Shown piece after piece: positions 24,776 through 36,400 of a stretch of 64,000 nucleotides of DNA. The notes beneath the pieces were generated by a model that made no database searches, was not told the DNA's origin, and worked only from the letters and a program-made list of their open reading frames with translations. Source of the DNA: Apostichopus japonicus (taxonomy: Eukaryota > Echinodermata > Holothuroidea > Aspidochirotida > Stichopodidae); NCBI RefSeq assembly GCF_037975245.1, contig NC_092580.1:1521501-1585500 (forward strand), given 5' to 3'. The position numbers were made by a program, and so were the translations under genes. The number at the start of each line of letters is the position of its first letter. Positions within the stretch are counted from its first letter, which is position 1.

Positions 24776-25690
24776 GTATCTGGGTACCGACGCGATACTA
24801 CTCAGTTCCTAATTAGTTACCGGAATCCTACTCAAAATGTGTTTTTTTTTTTCAAAGTGGCTATTCTTACGACTAGTTGTAAGAATAATTTCCGACTACG
24901 CATGCGCAGTTGCTATTTTTTATGACCAGGAGTACCTTTTTTACGACCAGGAGTAACAACAATTTCTGGTTAGGGTTAGGATTGAGGTTGAGGGTTAGGG
25001 TTACCCCTACTACATGTGCAGTTGCTGTATTTACTTTACTGCGCTTGAATTCGCCTTTGTCGTAAGAATAGATTATAAGTAATTGTTACGACTAGTCGTA
25101 AGAATAGCCACGGCCTTTTTTCTTCTTTTCCCATAGACTTAGTGAAGTTAGTGTGGTGTAAGGCTAGAAGATAACAGCAATAATGGAAGTAATTAGTGTT
25201 TGCACAGGTTATCAGGGTACCCGCCGGACGCAATACTACTCCGTTCCTAATTTATTACCGGAATCCTACGGAAAGTGTAATATTCACCAAAAAAAATTGG
25301 CAAACCGACGGTTAGGCAGATTTCCCATAGACTTAGTGTGGTGTTAGGCTACCATGGGGTCGAAGATAACAGCAATAACGAAGGAACCCACCCGACACGA
25401 TACTACTCGGTTCCAAATTCAACCCGAATCCTACGCAAAGTGTGATTTAAAAAAAAAAAAATGCAAACCCATGGTTAAGCAGATTTCCCATTGACTTAGT
25501 TTGGTGTTAGGCTACCATGTGGTCGAAGATAACAGCAATAATGAAAGTTTTCCATGGATATCTTATAACTGCATCACAATTTCAGCTATAATAAACAGAT
25601 GGCTAGGCTAGATTATCCCATTGACTTAGTCTGGTGTTAGGCAACCATGTGGTCGAACTTATCAGCAATAATGAAAGTATTCCATGGATA
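24776..25690 (+). repeat. Degenerate tandem repeat array, about 180-bp units
   Basis: Anchors GATACTACTC.GTTCC, ACCGGAATCCTAC, CCCATAGACTTAGTG and GTGTTAGGCTACCATG recur near 24800 (split by a MITE), 25230, 25400, 25490 and 25610. Later units are shorter. Confidence 0.7.
24857..25111. mobile_element. MITE with 20-bp inverted ends
   Basis: GTGGCTATTCTTACGACTAG is present at 24857 and inverted at the right end, 25111. It holds CGCATGCGCAGTTGC and a short TTAGGG-like tract at 24968-25005. It interrupts a tandem repeat unit whose intact neighbour is at 25206-25380, which marks it as an insertion. Confidence 0.65.
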
Positions 25691-26805
25691 TCTTATAACT
25701 GCGTCACAATTTCAGCAAATAAAAAGATGGTTAGGGTTAGCTAGATTTCTCATTTACTTAGTGTGGTGTTAGCTAGGCTAGGAAATCATTATTTATGCAT
25801 TCGTTTATTTCATAGAAGGAATTTTACAAGATGTTTATGGATTATAGACGGGATAACTAAAAAATAATAATCGCAAGTGGCATTTTACTAATCGTTTATT
25901 CCAAATGCGATTAAATTGTGCGAATCGCGCCATCTCGCTGCTAATGTGAACCCTGGGCCTACATAATAGATAGTAGTATAGTATAACAACTGTTTAAGAG
26001 CTAAATTTAATATTATTATGGTCTGATCCGATAGACGTGGAGAGCAAGCATAAGCAGCGGCGGCAGTGCAATGTTAGTAGTAATGTTAATTATAATTAAA
26101 TAATTAAGTTATTAACAGTTTATTGAAAGAAACAAAAGCAAATAGAAATTAGTGAGGAAGGTTTTACACCTTATCTTACACCCAAGTATTGGGACATGAA
26201 AACATTGTCAGTAGAGATTATAATGCATTTATTACAGCATCCAATATGTAATTTCTTGAAAATCGTGTTACACCAGTGTAAACAATGTTTCCGGGTACCC
26301 GGATACCCGACGGGTAACGGCTCTCGGGTACCCGGTTCCCGATTTTTGGACCCGTGTAAACACTAGAAGTAATCAATGGATATCTTGTCACTGCGTCACA
26401 ATTTCAGCGAACAGTTGGTTAGAATTCCCCCTGGATTAAGTGTGGTATTTGGCTACCATTTGGAAGAAATTAAAAGAATTCTCAATTACTATTTCATCTA
26501 AAGACGGGATAACTAAGAAATGATAATCGCAAGTGGCTTTTCGCTAAACGTTTATTTCAAATGGGATCAATTTGCAGGAATTGCACAATCCTGCTGCTAT
26601 TGCCAACCATGGGCCTGCATAATAGATAGAAGTAGTAAAAACTGTTTAAGACCGGAATTGGATATTTATATGGTCTAATCCAAATTATCCAATAGAGGTG
26701 GAGAGCAAACATAAGCAGCCGTGCCAGTGCGATGTTAGTAGTGTTTTTACTTATAAAGTTATGATCAAGTTAATGAAAGAAACAAAAGCAAATAGAAATT
26801 AATAT
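25665..26805 (+). repeat. Diverged direct duplication of about 450-500 bp
   Basis: 25665-26158 and 26365-26805 share an ordered series: TGGATATCTT, CACTGCGTCACAATTTCAGC-type, AGACGGGATAACTAA, AATCGCAAGTGGC, GGTGGAGAGCAA.CATAAGCAG and AAAGAAACAAAAGCAAATAG. The intervening 26160-26364 has GGGTACCCGG palindromes near 26300 and a GTGTAAAC at each side, and may be an inserted element. Confidence 0.7.
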
Positions 26806-27433
26806 AGGCAATAGGCCTTTGTTGATTGGCTCACAAATTAAAAGTAAGCCTACCTGTATCGTAAAGGCAGTGAGCGAATGAGCCACTCACCTAAATGTTA
26901 AGCGTAATGCATTTTTTGCCTGCCATCTACTCGCCATTGGAGATTTGGTGACCGTATTTGTCGAGGACTGCCTCCTAACACAGGCTAGCCACAAAAGTGA
27001 AAGTAGTCCTTCTGTAGGCCTAACGGTCATAAATAAAACAGAGAATTGATTGGCGCATGATCTGTTGAGCGGGGCTTGCAAATTTTGATTTAAGTTTGTG
27101 GAATCTATGGACTCTTTGATAAATCTGGCAAATTAGATTCAGCTCAAAATGTTTAACGACAGATAACTTAATAAAAATAATGAATATTGATATGGTAATT
27201 GCATAGAACCTTGTCATTTTCACTGAGCTTTTATTGCAGTAAGCTGGAAAGGTCTAAGTATAAATATGGCAAACACGTTCTAAGACTTTAAAGTACATAC
27301 AGTTACAATTTGATGATATATTTTCAATGTATCACATTAAAGCAAACTAGCAACCCGACATATTCTTACTGCAATGAAGCTCAGCTTTACATGTACGTAA
27401 GGCTTACAATATCTCATTCTTACACACTTGCAG
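26806..27433. other. PARP3 upstream interval
   Basis: No coding sequence recognised. It ends at an acceptor (CACTTGCAG at 27425-27433) that opens the exon containing the PARP3 start, implying at least one 5' non-coding exon upstream. Confidence 0.45.
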
Positions 27434-27479
27434 GTTGCACAATTTCTTCATACAGTAAAGGTATCTGCAGTCTGTGACA

Positions 27480-30400
27480 ATGCCTCCCAGGAAGCGAGCA
27501 GCTAAAAAAAGTACTCCATCAACGACTGGTACCAAGAAAGCTAAAGTAACAACAAAACCAGAAGATGCAGAGTTAAAAGTTAAAGTGGAGGCATTAAAGA
27601 CAGCTGATAGTGGCAAACAGTCTGTCCACAAAGTTGACTCACATGTGAAATTATCATCAGTATCGGTGAGTGAATTAACACAAAGATTCACTGCCAAGTA
27701 AAATGTGGCACCCTTCCAGCAATCAATTTCTACAATTTAAATCTCTTGGCACTATTGTGTCCTGAATTATCACACAGCCATGATGGCATGTGCCTCCTTT
27801 GTTATGCCAAAACATTAATTAGAAGCATCCTAAAGAGGCAGATGTAGTAAAATTTCCATCCACAAGTTCTGTACATGTATAAAGGCTATAAAAGGCTTTG
27901 TACTGTACATATTGTACACAATCACAATACCATTACGTAATGTCTGTCTTAGACCATGGACTTCACCTCTCAGCTCTTGCAAGTATTTTTTTTCTGTAGC
28001 AGAACCAGCTGTTTGAAGGACACATTTAACAAACACCCTTGATTCATTACAAGCTGTTGACTGAATCCATGTCAAAAAAGTACATTGTTATAATTGTGTG
28101 ATTATTTGTTCACAATATTACTAGATAGGATTGCAGAGTTAGGGATTGGTCAGTTTGTGTTTATATGGAATGCATAATGAAGCTTTAACCTGGTAAGTTC
28201 ATGTTTATACTTCATAACAAGCTATGCAACTATGTCAACATATTTTTTGATGTGTAAACAATGCTTTACTTCAATTTGTATTCACAGGTTTACAAGGACT
28301 ATGACTGCATGTTAAATCAGACCAACATAAACCAAAACAACAATAAATACTTTGTTATTCAGCTTCTTACTGGAGGAGCTAAGTACCACGTTTTCACAAG
28401 ATGGGGACGTGTGGTGAGTTCTAAGATGCATTTACTCAGGGATCATGTAAATAGTTGTGTGCTTAAATTTAACAGAACATTATTTGTTTTACCTGTCTGA
28501 GTAATAAACTTGTTTTAAGTGTCAGCATTTTTCAATAACTCAGAGTTTAGAGCCATTAGAGCCATTGATTTCTCATGCTCATACATGGAAAGAAATTTTG
28601 AGACTCAAATGACACATGATTGGAATCCTTAAAAGTGAGTGATTGGTAGAGTCTGAGGACATGAGGGGCATGTGCCCTCCTCTCCACCCACCCATCCCAC
28701 CCTTTTCCCTATTAATAAATGAAAATAACCTGTTTGTTGAAAAAATTAGGGATGCACCCGACATCCGGTCCGGCCGGACTATCCGGCCGGATAGTGAGCA
28801 ATTATCCGGTTCCAGCCGGATATTTTTTTTAAATCTGGCCGGATCTTTTTCAAAATCTGGCCTGAATTATTCCTTAAAAAGGTGTTGGTATTAACTTAAA
28901 TCAATGTAAACTATTTCCAAAAATTAATAAAAACATTCAAAGTAAGGTAAAATTAGGTTTAACATGTTTAATTTAATTTTCTCAAAGGTCTGACCCACTG
29001 TTTCTAAAGATCAACCAAAAGTATACAACTACTGTAATAATATAAAGCTCTTTTTTTTTTTTAACAGATAATATTGCAGTGTAAAAATTTGTTACCAAAT
29101 AATGAATAATAAAAGACAATTCTAAATCCAGATAGTAGTGTTATTACAACAAATAAATAATTTTTTTAATCAGTATGAAGTATGAGATTTGTGAAATGTA
29201 GCTTCCCGTTTTAAAACTTTATAACTTTAAAACTTTATAAGTAGAATGCAGTATTTTTCCAGCAAACAAATTTACATACTGTACAGTATCAAGCTTGTCA
29301 ACAATTATATTGTAGTTATTTTATTAAAGAATGTAGATTACACCACTTCAAGTCATATTTAATCAAATAAATGGGGTATTAATTTCACCTTCTTTATAAT
29401 ATGCGTATACCTCACCTAAGATTTGCTCCTTGTTTCATACTTCTACTTCTTATTAATGATTTTCTTTTGCATTATGAAAAAATCCGGCCAGATTTCATGT
29501 ACTTTCCGGCAAAATCCGGTTCCGACCGAATCTAAAAATTTGGATCCGGTGCATCCCTAGAAAAAATCTTCCGTGTTTGTAATTAAAAGCGTGCATCCCT
29601 TACTGACTTAACATCTGCCCTCTACTGTAGTTGAAAGTTCAACAGAATTGTAGTTATAAAGTGCCCCTTTCGTTGAGAAATTAATTTTTTTTTTCAAAGT
29701 TCCTTGTGCTACAAAGAAACATTCGAATACTGAGGTTTGTTGTACGGCATGCACAGAGGATCCATAGAGAACTTCATGCTCATTTGGGGTCACATATTTT
29801 TTCTTCTTCAAGTATTGCTTCAAGTCATTTATCATGGGTGTTTCTAGATCAACCAGATCTTTTACACTGTATCCAAAATGTAAGTTTGATGAAGCAGCTG
29901 TTACTGTGTACATGTATCCCTGTATTCCAGAAAAGGAAGCTTGAATAAACTCAGAGAAGCATGCATTCACAGTAGATATATAATACAAAGCTCACATATA
30001 TGCCTTAACACTTTCAATACAACTTTCCTGTTTCAAAATTAGGTACAGCATGAAATTGAAATGTTTTATCGTTGGATTTAGTATTAAAACTGAGAAGTTT
30101 ATACTACAGTAAGACACTACTAGATATTCAACCATCTGGAAGGTATATGAACTGCTGTGTTGCACCAGTATCTTTGTAAATTATGCATGCATTTATGGTT
30201 TCTAGAATTACAGTAGTTACTATAGTTTGTTATAGCTAAACTTTCTTCAAAGGTTGGTTTTATTCAATTTGATGTCCTTATTTTGCAAGCTGTAACTGTG
30301 GATGAATCTGTCCTAATTTGTAGTCCTCACATCATGTAACATATATATGTATAAGAGTAATAGGTTAACTATTGAACATTATGGTAGCATAGCCTCCATT

Positions 30401-33400
30401 GTCATATGTAACAAGTAACTACCATCTGTTTCACTTCAGGGAGAGCCTGGAATGAATGCTACTAAATCATTTGGAGATGAGGAAGCAGCAATCAAAGAAT
30501 TCAAGAAGAAGTTTAATGACAAAACAAAGAACAAGTGGGATGACAAGGCCAATTTTTCACCTGTGGCTGGAAAATACACTTTGATAGAAGTAGAACAAGT
30601 TAATGAAGACGAAATGGCAGAGACTGCGCAAAAGGTGAGTGTATTTAAATGTCCACTTTTATTTTATGCAGAACTGAATAGCATACTGGATGATGTCACT
30701 GTATCCCATCATGAAGTGACCATAAACTAGTAATATACTATGCATTTGCACAGTATATTCTTTAAGCTGTGATTGATAAGACAACCTTTGCTTTAACTCT
30801 ATCAAGAAACTAATTTATATACTTTTGTTTTTTGAAATAAACCATCTTGATTTACATTTCCCAACAGTTGAATGCCCTGGATGAGATTGATACAGAGATT
30901 ATTACAAGCCCATGCACCTTAGATACAGCAACGCAGCAACTGATTAAACTTATTTTTGACAATAACATGTTCGAGGAACAAATGGCTAAATTTGAACTTG
31001 GTAAGATGTTGAAGGTTTTGTGAAATGTAGATCATGCTCATTAATTACATCAAGAACATAACAGTTTCATATTTTGATACTTACAGAACTTATGTAATGT
31101 AGACAATGAGTCTGTTGTTTGCATCCAGTTGATGAGTTAGTAGAGTCGTCGTGGTCACTCAAGAAATGCATCTTTACACGTCGCCATGGAGATGTCTTCT
31201 CTACTGATCTATTACACTCATCATCTGATATAACAGAGACAGATGACAATATTCCAGCATTTATAGATTACATATAGAATACAATATACTTAGTTAGTAT
31301 TACATATAGGCAAAGCTATACTTATGATTACTAACATAGGATTACAGCTTTGCTTATAATTATGACTTGCACAGTAATATGCACAGTTAATTATATTTGG
31401 CATTATGAAAAAATTAAGTATATGCATGAGGTCTGGGATTCATGTTTCAACTTCACCAGTTGAACAAATTATGAGTGATGTAGTTAAAATCTGAGTTATA
31501 AAATAAATGATGTACAAATTAATTTTCCTCACAGATGTAAAGAAAATGCCACTGGGGGTTCTCAGCAAGCTGCAAATTGCCAAAGGTTTTGATGTTTTAG
31601 AGGAATTACAAAATGCACTGGATCTTGGTCTGCCTCTGACTAAGCTTCAAGAATTGTCCTCTAAGTTTTACACTGTAATACCACATTCATTTGGAAGGAA
31701 ACTCCCACCAACCATCAACTCTGCTGAGGTTTTACAGAAGAAGAAAGATATGCTTTTGGTGGGTTGTTTAACAATTAACTCTGTACTTTGTATATTATGC
31801 ACATCTTCTTCTACTACTAACCCTGTTCAAAGTACTTTCTTTTTTTTCTTTTTTTAATTCTGCAGTGTTGCCTGATATATTCTTGGTATGATACTATGTC
31901 TGAAATTAGAATGGTTACTTTGTTGTTGGGAATGCACAACGGTTTCTTTTAATTCCTGGTTTCTTTTTGTTCCTGGTAAAACGTTTAAATGTAGTGGTTC
32001 AGCTATTTGAAATACTGGGTGCTGTACAATATGATTTTAGGCATTTTAGCAGTTGAATGGTACTATAGGGAAAGGTTATAATTGATTATTCAAAAGGTAA
32101 GGATGACCATATGACAGTGTTAAAGGCCATTCCTGGTTATGGTTACAGTAGATCAGGCTAATAGAATAAGGGGTTAATCAACGGTCTAGCGTGCGTTACT
32201 CACAGGATTAATGCACGATTGGGGGATAATGCAAGCGATGCACGAGGGCGGAGCCCGAGTGCATCCAGCGATAGCATTAACACCCGGAGTGCATTAATGA
32301 TGTGAGTAACGTACGCTAGACCGTTGATCAACCCCGTTCATTCACACACTACCATTTGTGTGGGGGAAAAATCATAAAACAAAACATATTTGGTTACATA
32401 TAACCAAAGATTTATTAAAGTCATGCCCCGTAATTTTACCGTGCATTACTCACAGGATTAACCACGGTCAGCTGACCTGAATGGACCAATAGGATTTAGG
32501 AATCTTTACTAAGTATGAATGAACAGTCATTTTAAATAATTAAAGGAAAATAAAACTGTTAGCAAACTGCTTATCCACTAGAGAGCCTGTGTAAGGGTAT
32601 GTGTAAAAGTAAGTTGGCCTGACGTTTCGTTATCCTAGCAGGATCTTCTTCAAAGGCTAAAGTAACAGTAACAGAAGAGACAAAAACATGCACAGAATAC
32701 AGACAGGTTAATGAGCATGGTGAACACAAAGAGATGGATGTAAGAGGATTAGTAGACAAGGGATGGAAAGAATAAATAATTGTAATTGCAGGTGTACAAG
32801 GAAGGGTGCTCAAATAAATCTCATTACTGTGCATTATAGCAGAGTAATATTGTTTGTTCATCCATCATATGGTGTTGTGTTTGCCTCAAATGTTGATCCA
32901 ACATTGGCATTAAGACATATATACTGTAAGTGTCAGCTGTGAAGTGTGTTAAAAACATTTTGTTGGTGTAATAGAGCTACTGTACAATAGGCACAAGTAC
33001 AAGAATCCTTAACGCAGGTTTAATGGTTCATCCTAAAGTGCAGTGACATGGCAACCCTTATTGTTCGAAATATGATGTTTGTCTTTCAGGTGGGTTGCAT
33101 GGTTTTCTTCTTGTTTTCACTTGTATCTTTGAAGAAAGTATAGACTTACTTTGTCTCTAAATTGCAAACTTTCCATAACAAAATTCCAAGAATCATTCTG
33201 TTATTTGATGCAACATATGACATTACTGACAGTTGCAAAAATATAATGTTAGATATATCGCCCAGTCCTAGTAGCTAAGACAAATGTGGAGTGTTTCATA
33301 AGTTGATATTTTCAAACCTTTTCCTGAATGTAATTAATGTAATGTGAACATTACTAGCAGTGGCCCCGAAATAAAATATAATTATTTGTATGCATCACAA

Positions 33401-36400
33401 ATTTTACTAACCAAGTTTGCCAAAATTTATTTTCAGGTTCTTGGTGACATTGAGATTGCCCAAAGCATGCAGAAAGAGAAACCGAAGGGCCAGAAAAAAG
33501 TAAGAACTTTGTGTCGTTAGTGCTTAATTACAGTAGTTTGTTATGTTGACATTTCAATATGGGTTTTGTTACATAATGTGATATGGTTAAGAACATGACT
33601 GGCCTCAATTAGCTACTCAGCCCAGCAACTTGGAAAAGAAAGTCTTTGCAAAAAGCCATTAGAAGTTAATTTATGTACACGTAATCTTTGACTTTTGAAG
33701 ACAATGGGAATCTTTGCTGTTAGTTTTGAGATGAGGCTAAGTGGTAAAAAGGATAGGTTTATACTTAATGGTGAAGTGTTTTAATGTTCTGAATGGACAG
33801 TTACAGATATGATTTGTTTTTTAAGGAGGGAAAAGATATTAAAAAGTAGGCTGTTTCTTGCTTTACTGTGTACTTCTGGTACAGAAGATTTTAATACATT
33901 GCTCTGTTTCTAGTCAAAGAAACAATTACATATATTCCAGCCAGGTAGTCTGATATCAAGTCAATACTGGTAAATTCTTTCTGTTCTTCAGAATACCAAG
34001 GAAGTACCTCACCCATTGGATGCCCAGTATGCTCTTCTAAAATGTGGACTGGAACACGTATCACCAAAATCAGCTGAATTTAAGGTATATTTTAATGAAA
34101 TACAAACTTGGTTTAAGAGAGGTCTAAGTCTGTGTCTGAAGGAACACTGTTCTTGGTTACTTGTCTTAGGTAGGCAAATTGAAGCTTGGATGAAGTTCAT
34201 ACTTTATATGTTGATCCATCTTAGTGAGTAAAAGCATCATATCATGTTATGCAAAGGTCAAAGGTTATCGTAGGTCAATAAAGGTCACAATTCTGGATTT
34301 GGTTGTAAGCTCCTGTCACATGGCAAACCAACCAAGGAATTATTCAAACTTCAGATTATAATTTATTTTACTGCTTCATAGAATCTTCCTCAATTTAAGC
34401 AAACTTGAAGTTCTAAAACTTGTGGTCTTTTTCTTTGTTGTGTGAAATGAAACTTGACTAGTTAGCAATTGATATGAATTTGAAATCCAATCCTATTGAA
34501 ATTTACCACATTATATGATTAGATCTTTGTTAGGTACTCAGTTGTGGGTCATTGGTGCTTTGTTGTAATATTGAGAAGTGTAAATGATTTAACCAAGTTT
34601 TTATCATACATCAAGATATGAAAATAATCATGTAAATTGAACCATTAGAAATGGTCTTATGAAATGATGTCTGTATTTTTCCTGACATCACAACTTGGCA
34701 AGTAACCTACTGGGAGAGTTATGAACACAAAAACTTCAAAACAAAAGATTGGATGAACTCAATAATTGGCATGTTGATCCAAATTTGTAACTAGCACCAC
34801 CTCATTGTTTGTTGTCAAGGTTAAAGGGTTATCTTAGGTCACCATTGTCAAAGTTTGAAACTTGTAAACACAGTTTACTCAAAAAAGTAAAGCAGGAAAG
34901 ACCTTGATACTTAGGTCATTTGAGGTGACAAACTTGTGTGTGGTATTACTGCAACTCTCATAACAATGTCATATCTGGCATGAAGGTGAGAAACATGTTT
35001 GTGCTTACTAGTGTCCCCTAATCTTGGTCTGTTTCTTAATCAAAGTGTTTGCCTTTTAACGGTATAGTGCATGAGACTTATTTGATAAGAATTAGAAGCT
35101 TAATAACAGGAACTTCTCCATGGTTTTTGTATTGAATTCAGTTACTTTTCTGGGAGTTATGTTCAGTTTGATGCAACTAATTTCTTGTTTTATTGTTTCT
35201 TTCTGTCTAGATTATTGATGCTTATGTGAAAGCAACAGGACGACCTAAAGAACTGATGAATGTGTGGAAAGTTGATAGACATAATGAGGTAAGAAACTTG
35301 TGCATAACATGGTTTTGTTCTCTTACAGTGAATTTGACCACTCCTTTTGGTCAGGACACCCTTCAACAAAGGTTCATTCTACAATATTCAGGGGCATTTT
35401 CATTGCCCGCCCCCTGCCCCCCCCTCCTACCTTTGAATTCCTGTAAACATCACTGAATGTACACTTTGCACTAAATTTTGCAAATATTTCAAAGCTGCAG
35501 ACATTAATAGTATGCAGTTGTGTTTTTGTTTGAAGAATCAATTGTTTGTCGCTCTCTGTGGCTGCTTACCAAGTACTACAACTTGAAATATCCTCAAATG
35601 AAGTTTACATGAAGGCCAACAAATCTGAAACTCAACCTCTCATGTCACTACCTATCAAAATAGTTTCAAGTTCACAAGTCACACTGGAAGAATAGGGCCT
35701 AGTTTACACTGGGGGTATAGGGCCTAGTTTTTGAAAACATCATATGACTCCAGTTATTTTATAAATGCACTGCAAAGTTGCTAGACTAGGCATAGTTCAA
35801 GTGTGGCTGAGTTTGCCATCGTGGTAAAATTATGGAATTATGGAGTTCAATATATATCATAGCATAGTTGAACTAACAATACAATGCTTACAAGTAGAAC
35901 TACAGTGTTAGGTCTGGTTATTAACTGCTACCTTTAACAGCTGAAGCACAGGGTCTACAGTTAGCATAACCTAACGTTTTGGTTAGTAAACACTTCTGTA
36001 TACATTAGCACTGTGCTACATGAGTGTTCGAAAGGTTATGGTAGGTATGCTCAAGGTCATGAGAACTCCTTATCCTCCAATAATTGATGTTCTTGATTGC
36101 TTGTGTGATCTTCACAAAATGAAAATCATTCTCCACAAATCCCAAGAAAAGTAAATGTCATCCTACTTGTAGAGTAGGCTCAGCTTTAGCAGATATTGTT
36201 GAAGTGCCCAATTTGGCATGATATTTGAGCTAAATTATACAAACTAATTTTCAAGAATTTGATTTGTCACAAACTGGATAGGTACCACTACACATTGCAA
36301 GTTCCTATTTGCGTCCAAAATGTCCAGTAATTGCTCTTGAACCCTAATGAAGCATATTCTATTCTGTTGTAAAGCTTAATAGATTGCTTTGATGTGCTAG

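Noticed and set aside
24968-25005. Telomere end
   Set aside because: Only a few TTAGGG-like units inside a MITE; interstitial, not a chromosome end.
34009-34231. Overlapping opposite-strand frames around PARP3 exon 7
   Set aside because: The minus frame is a shadow; the plus frame past 34084 is intron read-through after a GT donor.
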